In this document: in pieces, positions 26,237-35,582 of the stretch
How positions within the stretch are numbered: position 1 is the stretch's first letter
How the letters are laid out: each line of letters starts with the position of its first letter
Origin: Erythrobacter neustonensis
GTDB taxonomy: Bacteria; Pseudomonadota; Alphaproteobacteria; Sphingomonadales; Sphingomonadaceae
Direction: 5' to 3'
Assembly: GCF_001663175.1 (NCBI RefSeq)
Contig: NZ_CP016033.1
Coordinates: 2,604,001-2,668,000 of the forward strand
Length of the DNA: 64,000 nucleotides
Position numbers and translations under genes: made by a program
Notes under the pieces: model-generated
What the model saw: only the letters and a program-made list of their open reading frames with translations
The model's database searches: none
Told to the model about the DNA's origin: nothing

Positions 26237-27868
26237 ATGGCAGAGGCGCAGGCGCTCGCAGCACGCGAGCCGTCCGAGAAGGAAATCCGGCTGGTGATCG
26301 GCGCGTCGAGCGCGGGTACCATCTTCGAATGGTATGATTTCTTCATCTACGGCACGCTCGCCTACATCCTGAAGGACGCGTTCTACGCGACCGACAACGA
26401 GACGCTCGGCCTGCTCTTGGTGTGGTCGACCTTTGCCGTCGGTTTTGCCTTCCGGCCGCTGGGCGCTGTCCTGTTCGGATTTCTGGGCGACCGGCTGGGG
26501 CGCAAATACACCTTCCTCGTCACCGTCACGCTGATGGGGATCGCGACCGCAGGCGTCGGCCTGATCCCGACGATCGACACCATCGGAATTGCCGCGCCGA
26601 TCATCGTCATCCTGCTGCGCGTGATTCAGGGGCTTGCACTGGGCGGCGAGTATGGCGGGGCGGCAATCTATGTCGCCGAACACGCGCCGCCCGAAAAGCG
26701 CGGGTTCTACACCAGCTTCATTCAGGCCAGCGTTGCGGGCGGGTTCGTGCTCTCGATCATCGTCGTGATCGCCTGCCGCGCGCTGATACCCGCCGATGCC
26801 TTTGCCGCGTGGGGCTGGCGCGTGCCGTTCCTGTTGTCGATCGCCTTGCTGGCGATTTCGCTGTGGATGCGCTTGAAGCTCTCCGAAAGCCCGGTGTTCC
26901 AGGCGATGAAGGCCGCCGGCGAGACCAGCGGCAATCCCTTCATCGAAAGCATGACCTATCCGGGCAACCCCAAGCGCTTGTTCGTCGCATTGTTCGGGAT
27001 CACCGGCATCCTCACCACGATCTGGTACACCGGGTTTTTCTCGGCAATGAGTTTCCTGCGCGGGCCGATGCACGTTGCCGATCTGACGGTCGAACTGGTC
27101 CTCTTGTTCTCGGGCCTCATCGTGATGAGTTTCTATGTCATCGTCGGCAAGTGGTCGGACAAGGTCGGGCGCAAGCTGCCGATCATCATCGGTTCGGTCG
27201 CGACGCTGGCGCTCTTGTTCCCGCTGTTCTGGCTGATGGGCAGCTTTGCCAATCCCGAGCTTGCCGCCGCGGCGGAACGGACGCCGATCGTCGTCAGCGG
27301 CCCTGCTTGCGAGACCGATCCCTTTGCCGAACTGTTCAAGCGCGAGCAGACCGATTGCGGCAAGGTTCTGGAAACGCTCACCGCCTCGGGCGTCGCCTAC
27401 ACCCTGCAACCCGCGCCGGCGCTGAGCATCACGGCAGGCGGGCAGCCGGTCGCGATCGATCCGGCCTGGCTTGCCGATGGCGCGGCGCGGCGCAATGGCT
27501 TGCAGGCGGCGCTTGGCGCCTATGGCTTCGACTTTGCCAAGCAGAGCCCGCCGCTCGGCCGCGTGCTGGGCATCGTCGGCGTGCTGCTGGCTCTTGGCAT
27601 GCTGTCGGCGCTGACCTATGGATCGGTCGCGGCGCTGCTGTCCGAGATGTTTCCGCCGCGCATCCGCTATTCCTCGATGTCGATCCCCTATCACATCGGC
27701 GCAGGCTATCTTGGCGGGTTCCTGCCGCTGATCGCAGGCGTCATCGTCGCGCGCACCGGCGATATCTATGCCGGGTTGTGGTATACCTTTGCGGTGGTCG
27801 CCTTCGGGCTGGTGGTCGCATGGTGGGGACTTCCGGGAGGCCCGCCGCGAGACTTTGTCGATGATTGA
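26237..27868 (+). CDS. MHS-type major facilitator transporter with a soluble insert
   Basis: The 543-residue protein is a 12-helix MFS carrier of the metabolite:H+ symporter type. EWYDFFIYG after the first helix, the GRKYTFL loop, RVIQGLALGGEYGGA and KRGFYTS are typical. Between the eighth and ninth or tenth helices is a hydrophilic insert of about 100 residues (near 345-440), containing three Cys (PACETD, DCGK), that most MHS proteins lack. The substrate is probably an organic acid or osmolyte, but cannot be named. The stop overlaps the alr start by eight bases. Confidence 0.85.
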   Translation: MAEAQALAAREPSEKEIRLVIGASSAGTIFEWYDFFIYGTLAYILKDAFYATDNETLGLLLVWSTFAVGFAFRPLGAVLFGFLGDRLGRKYTFLVTVTLMGIATAGVGLIPTIDTIGIAAPIIVILLRVIQGLALGGEYGGAAIYVAEHAPPEKRGFYTSFIQASVAGGFVLSIIVVIACRALIPADAFAAWGWRVPFLLSIALLAISLWMRLKLSESPVFQAMKAAGETSGNPFIESMTYPGNPKRLFVALFGITGILTTIWYTGFFSAMSFLRGPMHVADLTVELVLLFSGLIVMSFYVIVGKWSDKVGRKLPIIIGSVATLALLFPLFWLMGSFANPELAAAAERTPIVVSGPACETDPFAELFKREQTDCGKVLETLTASGVAYTLQPAPALSITAGGQPVAIDPAWLADGAARRNGLQAALGAYGFDFAKQSPPLGRVLGIVGVLLALGMLSALTYGSVAALLSEMFPPRIRYSSMSIPYHIGAGYLGGFLPLIAGVIVARTGDIYAGLWYTFAVVAFGLVVAWWGLPGGPPRDFVDD

Positions 27869-28943
27869 TAGCTACCTGCCCGAAATGCCCCCCGTTCCAG
27901 ACCCCCTTCTGCCTCCCGCCAGCCTGCGTCTGACGGTCGTTCGTGAGGCCTTGGCCGCCAATTGGCGTGCGCTCGATACGCTTTCGGGGTCGGCGGCCGC
28001 AGGCGCGGCTGTGAAAGCCGATTGCTACGGGCTCGGCACGGACACCTGCGTCCCGGTGCTGCGCGATGCGGGCTGCCGGACATTCTTCGTCGCGCACTGG
28101 AGCGAGGTTGCCGCCGTGGCCCGCCACGTTCCCGCCGATCAGATCGCGGTGCTGCACGGGGTCCTGTCCGAAGCCGACTGCGCCTATGCCCGGCACATCG
28201 GCGCGATCCCGGTTATCAACTCGCGCGAACAGGCGATGCTGTGGCAGTCGACCGGCGGCGGGCGCTGCCATCTGATGGTCGATACCGGGATCAACCGGCT
28301 CGGGATCGCGCCGTCGCAGGCGCACGATCCGGTCATTCAGGCGCTCGCTATCGACATCCTCCTCAGCCACCTTGCCAGCGCGGACGAACGCACCGCGATG
28401 AACCGGATGCAGGCCGAACTGTTCGCCGAAGCTGCCGCGGCAATCCCCCACCAGCGCCTCAGCCTCGCCAACAGCGCCGGGATTGCGCTGGGCGAAAGCT
28501 TCGCCTTCGATCTCACCCGCCCCGGCCTTGCGCTTTACGGCGGCATTCCCCGGCCCGAGCTTGATGGCCATATCCGGCCCGTCGTCAGGGTCGAGGCACA
28601 GATCCTGCAATGTCGCGATCTGGCGCCGGGCGAGGCGGTCGGATACAACGCCACCTTCATCGCGCCCACGCATATGCGCGTCGGCACGGTTTCGATCGGA
28701 TATGCCGACGGGTTCCTGCGCAGCCGGGGGCCGGGAAACGCCTTTGGCCATCAAGGCCGCGCCTTGCCGCTGCTTGGCAGGGTGTCGATGGACATGGTCG
28801 TGGTCGATCTTGCCGCAGCGCCCGAAGCGGTGGCCGGGACGTGGGTCGATGTGCCGTGGAACATCGCCGATGCTGCGCAGCAAAATGCTCTGACGGCTTA
28901 TGAAATGCTCACCGTGATCGGACGCCGCCTCAAGAACGGGTGA
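27861..28943 (+). CDS. alr: Alanine racemase
   Basis: Alr interconverts L- and D-alanine for peptidoglycan using pyridoxal phosphate. The 360-residue protein has the cofactor Lys52 in the AVKADCYGLG box, GINRLG, SLANSAG, the RPGLALYGG region, and the catalytic-Tyr segment VGYNATF with SIGYADGFLR. The K-A-D-C-Y-G-L-G box is slightly divergent from the usual K-A-N-A-Y-G-H-G. ATG 27861 lies inside the end of the MFS gene, implying translational coupling. Confidence 0.9.
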   Translation: MIDSYLPEMPPVPDPLLPPASLRLTVVREALAANWRALDTLSGSAAAGAAVKADCYGLGTDTCVPVLRDAGCRTFFVAHWSEVAAVARHVPADQIAVLHGVLSEADCAYARHIGAIPVINSREQAMLWQSTGGGRCHLMVDTGINRLGIAPSQAHDPVIQALAIDILLSHLASADERTAMNRMQAELFAEAAAAIPHQRLSLANSAGIALGESFAFDLTRPGLALYGGIPRPELDGHIRPVVRVEAQILQCRDLAPGEAVGYNATFIAPTHMRVGTVSIGYADGFLRSRGPGNAFGHQGRALPLLGRVSMDMVVVDLAAAPEAVAGTWVDVPWNIADAAQQNALTAYEMLTVIGRRLKNG

Positions 28944-29028
28944 TCGTTTGACGCGATCCTGTTGCACCGCAGCGTGTGCAAATGCTAAGATGCGGCGCAC
29001 AACAAAAAATGGCGCGGGATCGAACAAA

Positions 29029-29607
29029 ATGGTCAGAACGAAAGCTGCTACGGGCGATACGATCACCATCAAGAAATACGCCAACCGGCGTCTCTACAAT
29101 ACAGCCTCGTCAAGCTACATCACGCTTGAAGATCTCGCCAAGATGGTGCGCGAAAATGTCGAGTTCCAGGTGCTCGACGCCAAGACCGGCGACGACATCA
29201 CCCACCAGATCCTGACCCAGATCATCATGGACGAAGAGGCCAGCGGCGGACAGCAGATGCTCCCCGTCAGCTTCCTGCGCCAGTTGATCGGGATGTATGG
29301 CAATTCGATGCAGGCGATGATGCCGTCCTATCTCGAAGCCAGCATGGCCAATTTCCGCGACAACCAGACGAAGATCCGCGAAGCCTTCGACAAGGGGTTG
29401 AGCGCGACGCCGTTTGCCGCGATCCACGAAACCAACATGGCGATGATGCGCGCCGCCGCCGATGTGTTTCTGCCGGGGCTTGCCAAGGCCAAGGACAAGC
29501 CCGCCGCCACCGCCGCCAAGCCCGCTGGCGACAACCGCGACGAACTCGCCGCGCTGCGCGAACAGATGGCCGCCATGCAAAAGAAGCTGGACGAACTCGG
29601 CAAATAG
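29029..29607 (+). CDS. phaR: Polyhydroxyalkanoate synthesis repressor PhaR
   Basis: The 192-residue protein has the PHA-accumulation regulator DNA-binding domain (about 12-75: TIKKYANRRLYNT, ITLEDLAKMV, DITHQILTQII) followed by a phasin-like helical stretch and an Ala/Lys-rich tail with a short coiled coil. PhaR represses phasin genes until it is sequestered on granules. ATG 29029 or ATG 28990 could be the start; neither has a strong ribosome site, and the later one fits the family better. No pha synthase gene is in the window. Confidence 0.85.
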   Translation: MVRTKAATGDTITIKKYANRRLYNTASSSYITLEDLAKMVRENVEFQVLDAKTGDDITHQILTQIIMDEEASGGQQMLPVSFLRQLIGMYGNSMQAMMPSYLEASMANFRDNQTKIREAFDKGLSATPFAAIHETNMAMMRAAADVFLPGLAKAKDKPAATAAKPAGDNRDELAALREQMAAMQKKLDELGK

Positions 29608-29652
29608 CCCAAAAGCGCCCGCCGCAACGCCTCCAGCAGAAAGACCAGACCC

Positions 29653-31197
29653 GTGTCCCAGATCCGCCACGCGCTCACGACCAAGCGCGAAGACGACTTT
29701 TCCAAGTGGTATCAGGAGGTCATCGGCGCCGCCGACATGGCCGAGGAATCGGGTGTGCGCGGGTGCATGGTGATCAAGCCGTGGGGCTACGGCATCTGGG
29801 AGCGCATCCAGCGGCTGATGGATGACCGGATCAAGGCGGCCGGCGTCTCGAACTGCTATTTCCCGCTGTTCATCCCGCTGGCGAATTTCACCCGCGAGGC
29901 AGAGCACGTCGAAGGTTTTGCCAAGGAGATGGCGGTCGTCACCCACCACCGCCTGATCGCCGATGGCAAGGGCGGGCTGATCCCCGATCCCGAGGCCAAG
30001 CTCGAAGAACCGCTGGTTGTCCGCCCGACCTCGGAAACGATCATCGGCGATGCGATGGCACGCTGGGTGCAATCCTGGCGCGATCTGCCGCTGCTGACCA
30101 ACCAGTGGGCCAATGTGGTGCGCTGGGAAATGCGCACGCGGATGTTCCTGCGCACCAGCGAATTCCTCTGGCAGGAAGGCCACACCGCACACGAAACCCG
30201 CGAGCACGCGCTCGCCGAAACGCACCGCGCGCTGGAAATGTATCGCGCCTGCGCCGAGGATGATCTCGCGCTCCCCGTGATTGCGGGCGAGAAGCCCGAG
30301 AACGAGCGTTTCCCCGGCGCGGTCGAGACCTGGTCGATCGAAGCGATGATGCAGGACGGTAAGGCGCTCCAGGCCGGCACCAGCCACTACCTCGGCACCA
30401 ATTTCGCGCACGCCGCCGGCATCCAGTTCCAGGATCGCGAGGGCAAGCAGCAGTTCTGCCACACCACCAGCTGGGGCGTGTCGACGCGGCTGATCGGCGG
30501 CGTCATCATGACCCACGGCGACGACGATGGCCTGCGCGTTCCCCCGGCTATCGCGCCGCACCAAATCGTCATCCTGCCGATGCTGCGCGAAGCGCCTGAG
30601 GATGCGGAACTGATCGCCTATTGCGAAACCGTCCGCGCGGCGCTCGCATCGCAGACCGCGCTGGGCGAGCGGGTGCGCGTGCTGCTCGATGTAAAACCCG
30701 GCAAGGCCGCGGCCAAGCGCTGGGACTGGGTGCGCAAGGGCGCGCCGATCATCATCGAGGTCGGCCCGCGCGACATGGCCGAAGGCAAGATCGCGGTGCT
30801 GCGCCGCGACCGCTTGTGGAACACCGCCAACGGCAAGCCCGCCTTCGCCTATCCCGCGCACGGCGCGTTTGCCGGTGAGGCGGGCGCCATGCTCGAAGCG
30901 ATCCAGACAGGCCTCTACGAAGAAGCCCGCGCGCGCCGCGATGCCAACATCACGCGCGGTGTGACCGAGTGGCAGGCGGTCACCGAGCACTTCGAGAACG
31001 GCGGCAAGTACCCGGGCTGGGTCGAGGTCGAATGGGCCAAGCCCACCGGCGCGGCGCTCGAAGCGGTGGTCGAAAAGCTGAAGGCGGCCAAGCTCACCAT
31101 CCGCAACGTGCCGCGCGGCAGCGATGCGGCGACGGGGTCTTGCATCTTCTCGGGCGAGCCGGCCTCAGAACGCATCCTTGTAGCACGCGCCTACTGA
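29653..31197 (+). CDS. proS: Prolyl-tRNA synthetase, archaeal/eukaryotic-like (type 3)
   Basis: The 514-residue protein has the type 3 order: motif 1 VIKPWGYGIWERIQ, EHVEGFAKEMAVVTH, PTSETIIGDAM, motif 2 VVRWEMRTRMFLRTSEFLWQEGH (in parts WEMRTR and EFLWQEGHT), motif 3, and an anticodon-binding domain. There is no editing insertion. It ends in tyrosine (ARAY), as type 3 enzymes do, after a short zinc-like C-terminal domain (GSCIFSG). The start is GTG 29653, 45 bases after phaR. Confidence 0.95.
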   Translation: MSQIRHALTTKREDDFSKWYQEVIGAADMAEESGVRGCMVIKPWGYGIWERIQRLMDDRIKAAGVSNCYFPLFIPLANFTREAEHVEGFAKEMAVVTHHRLIADGKGGLIPDPEAKLEEPLVVRPTSETIIGDAMARWVQSWRDLPLLTNQWANVVRWEMRTRMFLRTSEFLWQEGHTAHETREHALAETHRALEMYRACAEDDLALPVIAGEKPENERFPGAVETWSIEAMMQDGKALQAGTSHYLGTNFAHAAGIQFQDREGKQQFCHTTSWGVSTRLIGGVIMTHGDDDGLRVPPAIAPHQIVILPMLREAPEDAELIAYCETVRAALASQTALGERVRVLLDVKPGKAAAKRWDWVRKGAPIIIEVGPRDMAEGKIAVLRRDRLWNTANGKPAFAYPAHGAFAGEAGAMLEAIQTGLYEEARARRDANITRGVTEWQAVTEHFENGGKYPGWVEVEWAKPTGAALEAVVEKLKAAKLTIRNVPRGSDAATGSCIFSGEPASERILVARAY

Positions 31198-31235
31198 CGC
31201 TTGCACCGCGGCAGGCGCGCGGGCAGAAAGCGGGG

Positions 31236-32591
31236 ATGGTCAAACGCTTCCTCCTGCTCGCCGCCGCCGTATCCGCGCCGCTCGCGGCCCAGACGCATCC
31301 TGCCGACTCCGTCTCTGCCGATAGGCTGGAGAAGGATGTCGAAAAGCTCGTCAGCTTCGGCACCCGCCACACATTGTCCTCGCAAACCGATCCCAGGCGC
31401 GGGATCGGCGCAGCGGTCGATTGGGGGCTGGCCGAATTCAAGCGGATCGGTGCAAAGTGCGGCGGCTGCCTTGAGGTACTGCCCGTGGGCGAGACCGTCA
31501 CCGGTCCGCGCGTTCCAACGCCAACGCTGGTGCGCAACGCGGTAGCGATCCAGCGCGGCACCCAGCGGCCGAACGAGGTCGTGATCGTGCAGGGTCACAT
31601 CGACAGCCGCGTCAGCGACGTGATGGATGCCACCTCCGACGCGCCGGGCGCGAACGACGATGGCAGCGGCACGGCGCTGGTGATCGAGGCGGCGCGGATG
31701 CTTTCGGGCCAGAAATATCCCACCACGATCATCTATGCGCTGCTGTCGGGCGAGGAGCAGGGGCTTCACGGCGGGCAGATCCTCGCCAACTGGGCCGAGC
31801 GCCAAGGCTTTACGGTGAAGGCGGTGCTGAACAACGACATCGTTGGCAATTCCTGCGGCAGCGACGGCTATTGCGAACCCAAAGTGGTGCGCGTCTTTTC
31901 CGAAGGCCCGCGCGCCGATTTCACCGAAAAACTCCGCGCCTCCGCTACGCGGTTCGGCGGCGAGAACGACACGCCTTCGCGCAACCTCTCGCGCTGGGTA
32001 GCGGCTCTTTCCGCCAAGCATCCCGACGGCCTGCAAGTCCGCCAAATCTGGCGCACCGACCGCATGGGGCGGGGCGGGGATCAGGTACCATTCCTCCAAA
32101 AGGGCTACCCCGCGATCCGCTTTTCCGTGGGGGTCGAGGATTACGACCACCAGCATCAGGACCTTCGCACAGAGAATGGCATCAAGTTCGGCGACACGAT
32201 CGAGGAGATGGATTTTGGCTATCTCGCCGGCGTCACCAAGCTGAACGTGCGCGCGCTCGATGCGCTCGCCCGCGCGCCGATGCCGCCCAAGGTCAGCGTC
32301 GATGCGGCAGTGCGCACCGATACCGAACTTGCGTGGCAGGCGGTGCCCGGCGCGCAGGTCTATGCCGTCGCCACCCGCGCCACCGATGCGCCGGCTTGGG
32401 GCGAGGATGTCGCGCTGGTTTATGTTGACGGGCCGATGTCGGAAATGACGACAGAACGGAAGTTTACGCACATCAGGAAACTGCGCGGCGATGACTGGAT
32501 GTTCGGCGTGGCCGCCTGCGCGGACACCTATTGCTCGCCGGTGTCGAGCGCGGTTCCGGGCGGAGCCTTCGAACCCGTCGCCAAGGAGTGA
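31236..32591 (+). CDS. Secreted M28 family zinc aminopeptidase-like protein
   Basis: The 451-residue protein has a signal peptide (about 1-20, ending PLAAQ), then an M28 peptidase domain. The zinc ligands and base are visible: VQGHIDSR (His), GANDDGSG (bridging Asp), GEEQGLHG (general base and ligand Glu), NNDIVG (Asp) and DYDHQHQ (His). It is full length with an extra C-terminal region of about 110 residues without a recognised domain, possibly beta-sandwich. It lies 38 bases after proS and is followed by rnr after 71 bases. Confidence 0.88.
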   Translation: MVKRFLLLAAAVSAPLAAQTHPADSVSADRLEKDVEKLVSFGTRHTLSSQTDPRRGIGAAVDWGLAEFKRIGAKCGGCLEVLPVGETVTGPRVPTPTLVRNAVAIQRGTQRPNEVVIVQGHIDSRVSDVMDATSDAPGANDDGSGTALVIEAARMLSGQKYPTTIIYALLSGEEQGLHGGQILANWAERQGFTVKAVLNNDIVGNSCGSDGYCEPKVVRVFSEGPRADFTEKLRASATRFGGENDTPSRNLSRWVAALSAKHPDGLQVRQIWRTDRMGRGGDQVPFLQKGYPAIRFSVGVEDYDHQHQDLRTENGIKFGDTIEEMDFGYLAGVTKLNVRALDALARAPMPPKVSVDAAVRTDTELAWQAVPGAQVYAVATRATDAPAWGEDVALVYVDGPMSEMTTERKFTHIRKLRGDDWMFGVAACADTYCSPVSSAVPGGAFEPVAKE

Positions 32592-32662
32592 TCCGCCCGC
32601 ACCGATGGCACCTCACCCGAGCGGGGTCGCAATGATCGGGGAGATCGGCTAGGGCCTGTCCC

Positions 32663-34972
32663 ATGCCCAAACCTCCCAAGCTTCCCCAAGGAATGCCAAC
32701 CGCGAGCCAAGTGCTCGACTTCATCCAGTCCTCAAGCATTCCTGCCGGCAAGCGCGAGATCGCCAAGGCCTTCGGGTTGAAAGGGCAGGAGAAGATCAAG
32801 CTGAAGGCTCTGCTCCGCGACATGGCCGAAGAAGGCCTGATCGACGGCAGCAAAAGCGCCTTTCACCGGATGGGCGGCGTGCCCAAGGTGACGACCTTGA
32901 AGATCGTCGCGATCGAGGACGGCGACCTGATTGCCGAGCCCGACAATTGGGACCCCGAAGCCCCCGGCAACGCGCCGCGCCTGATCGTGCGCGAACCGAA
33001 GGTTGCCCGTAACGCCAAATCCGCCAAGCGGCCCCCGGCGTTGAAGCGCGGCGACCGCATTCTTGCGCGCACCGAGGAAACCGATGCAGGCTGGGTCGCA
33101 GTCCCGATGAAGAAACTGCCTGCGCGCACCGAGGGGCTGATGGGCGTGGTCGAGATCGACAAGACCGGCAAGGCGTGGCTTGCGCCGGTCGACAAGCGGG
33201 TGCGCCAGTCCTCGCCGATCGCCGATATCGGCGAGGCCGAGGCCGGGCAGCTGGTGATCGCGGAGCGCGTGGGCCGTTCGGAACGCGCCGGCCTGAAGGT
33301 GATCGAGGTGATCGGCGATCCGCTCGCCCCCAAGAGCTTCAGCATGATCGCGATTGCCAAGCACGGTATTCCGCACATCTTCCCCGAGGAAGTGCTCGAC
33401 GAAGCCCCGGTCGCGGCAAAGCTGAAACTGTCGGACAAGACGCGCGAGGACCTGCGCCACTTGCCGATCGTCGCGATCGACCCCGCCGATGCGCGCGACC
33501 ACGATGACGCGATCTGGGCCGAGCCCGACGGGAAGGGCGGGTTCAACGCGCTGGTCGCGATTGCCGATGTGTCCTTCTACGTCCGCCCCGGCAGCCAGCT
33601 CGACCGCGAGGCGAGGAAGCGCGGCAATTCGGTCTATTTCCCCGACCGCGTGGTGCCGATGCTGCCCGAGGTGCTCTCGGCCGATGTCTGCTCGCTGAAG
33701 GAAGGCGAGGACCGCGCGGCGATGGCCTGCCACATGCACATCAACGCCGATGGCAAGATGTCGAGCTTCCGCTTTTCTCGCGCGCTGGTGCGGATTGCGC
33801 ACAACATCGCCTATGAAGACGCGCAAAAGGCGGTCGATAGCGGCAATCCGCCCGAATATCTCGCCAATCTGTGGGCCGCGTGGAAGGCGCTCGCCGCTGC
33901 ACGCGATGCGCGCGATCCGCTTGAGCTGGAGCTGCCCGAACGCCGCGTGGTGCTCGATGCACAAGGCAAGATTGCCGAAATCGCGATCCGCGAGCGGCTC
34001 GACGCGCACCGCGTGGTCGAGGATTTCATGATCGCGGCCAACGTCGCAGCGGCCAAGGCGCTCGAAGCCAAGGCCGCGCCTGTGGTCTATCGCATCCACG
34101 AGCCGCCGAGCCGCGAGAAGCTGACGGCTTTACGCGATTACCTCGCCACGATGGGCAAGAAGCTGGCGCTGGGGCAGGTGGTGACGCCGGGCCTGTTCAA
34201 CCGGATGCTCAAGGATGTCACCGACGAGGCGGAAAAGGCGCTGGTAATGGAGGCGGTGCTGCGCAGCCAGACGCAGGCTTATTACGGGCCGGCCAACGCA
34301 GGCCACTTCGGCCTCAGTCTGGGATCATACGCGCATTTCACCTCGCCGATCCGGCGCTATTCCGATCTGCTGGTGCACCGCGCGCTGGTCGATGCCTTCA
34401 AGCTCGAGCAGCCCGCGCCGCCGGGATCGATCCCCGACACCAGCGGATTGTCCGACCGCGACCGGGCAAGCCTGCAACAGGTCAGCGACGCGATCAGCCA
34501 GACCGAGCGCCGTGCGATGGAAGCCGAGCGCGACACCATCGACCGCTATGTCGCGGCCTGGCTTTCTGGCCGCGTGGGCGAGGTGTTCGAAACGCGGATT
34601 ACCGGCGTGCAGGCGTTCGGGTTCTTCGCCACGATCGTCGGGCTGGGCGGCGACGGGCTGGTGCCGATCTCGACGCTGGGCGGCGAATATTTCCGCCACG
34701 ACGAGGCAGCACAGGCGCTGGTCGGCAGCGACAGCGGCACCACCTATGCCAGCGGCGACCGGTTGAAGTTGAAACTGGCCGAAGCCAACCCGCTTACCGG
34801 TGCATTGAAGTTCGTGCTGCCCGATGCCGATACGGGCCGGATCGAAGCCCGCGGCGCGCGGCCCGATGAATGGCGGCGCGGTGCTAATTCAGGGCCGAAG
34901 AAGGCGGGCAAGTTCATGGCGGGCAAGCGCGGGCGTCCGGGCAATATCCGGCATCAGGGGCGCAAGAAGTAG
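32663..34972 (+). CDS. rnr: Ribonuclease R
   Basis: RNase R is a 3'-to-5' exoribonuclease that degrades structured RNA. The 769-residue protein has an N-terminal winged helix (about 10-65), cold-shock domains, the RNB catalytic domain with IDPADARDHDDAIWAE (four Asp that bind magnesium), RYSDLLVHR, an S1 domain near 620-700 and a basic tail rich in Gly/Arg/Lys. The start is ATG 32663. It is convergent with the universal stress protein gene. Confidence 0.96.
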   Translation: MPKPPKLPQGMPTASQVLDFIQSSSIPAGKREIAKAFGLKGQEKIKLKALLRDMAEEGLIDGSKSAFHRMGGVPKVTTLKIVAIEDGDLIAEPDNWDPEAPGNAPRLIVREPKVARNAKSAKRPPALKRGDRILARTEETDAGWVAVPMKKLPARTEGLMGVVEIDKTGKAWLAPVDKRVRQSSPIADIGEAEAGQLVIAERVGRSERAGLKVIEVIGDPLAPKSFSMIAIAKHGIPHIFPEEVLDEAPVAAKLKLSDKTREDLRHLPIVAIDPADARDHDDAIWAEPDGKGGFNALVAIADVSFYVRPGSQLDREARKRGNSVYFPDRVVPMLPEVLSADVCSLKEGEDRAAMACHMHINADGKMSSFRFSRALVRIAHNIAYEDAQKAVDSGNPPEYLANLWAAWKALAAARDARDPLELELPERRVVLDAQGKIAEIAIRERLDAHRVVEDFMIAANVAAAKALEAKAAPVVYRIHEPPSREKLTALRDYLATMGKKLALGQVVTPGLFNRMLKDVTDEAEKALVMEAVLRSQTQAYYGPANAGHFGLSLGSYAHFTSPIRRYSDLLVHRALVDAFKLEQPAPPGSIPDTSGLSDRDRASLQQVSDAISQTERRAMEAERDTIDRYVAAWLSGRVGEVFETRITGVQAFGFFATIVGLGGDGLVPISTLGGEYFRHDEAAQALVGSDSGTTYASGDRLKLKLAEANPLTGALKFVLPDADTGRIEARGARPDEWRRGANSGPKKAGKFMAGKRGRPGNIRHQGRKK

Positions 34973-34981
34973 GCCGCGCCG

Positions 34982-35434
34982 TCAGACGGTGTGATCGCGC
35001 GTTGTCTCGTCGTAATCGGCGGGGATGATGTAGAGCGGGCAGGGCAGGCTGCCCGCCGCGGCCGAGAAGTGGGTAACCAGCGGGCCGGGTGCGCTGTCCT
35101 TCGCCGCGCCGAGCACAAGCGCGGCCACCTCGGCATGTTCGGCGAGGAATTCGGTGACGATCTTCTGACCTTGCCCGATCTTGACCGAGATCGTGGGCAT
35201 GATCCCGCTGGTGGCGAAGAGGTTGCCTGCCACCCCGTGTGCAAGCATTTCGGCGCGGTCGCGCGCTTCTTCCTCGATCGTCGCCTGCACCGCGCCGAAC
35301 GCGCTGAAATTCTGCTGCGGCACCAGCGCAAGCAGATGCACCGCACCGTTCACCGCCGCCGCGCGCTGCGCGGCATAGCGCAGCGCGGCAGTCGCCTCTT
35401 CGCTTTCGTCGATGATGACCAGGAATGTGCGCAT
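34982..35434 (-). CDS. Universal stress protein (UspA) family
   Basis: The 150-residue protein fits a single Usp domain: an N-terminal LVIIDESEEATAALRYA strand-helix and a C-terminal EVAALVLGAAKDSAPG segment in the place of the G-2x-G-9x-G nucleotide loop, which is not canonical, so ATP binding is doubtful. ATG 35434 is chosen; a frame extending to 35488 adds unrelated residues. It is divergent from pdhC across 148 bases. Confidence 0.82.
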   Translation of the reverse strand: MRTFLVIIDESEEATAALRYAAQRAAAVNGAVHLLALVPQQNFSAFGAVQATIEEEARDRAEMLAHGVAGNLFATSGIMPTISVKIGQGQKIVTEFLAEHAEVAALVLGAAKDSAPGPLVTHFSAAAGSLPCPLYIIPADYDETTRDHTV

Positions 35435-35582
35435 GTGATCGGCCCCGTTTTGCGCGCGAGGTATCAATGCATTCGTATGGATTGGCAAGACCTGCGCGTA
35501 TCCTGACGATTCGGGGCCTTGCCCGACGTTAGGGAATTGGCCAGAGACGGGGCCAAGCAGCTTACGGGAGTATCACTGGATC

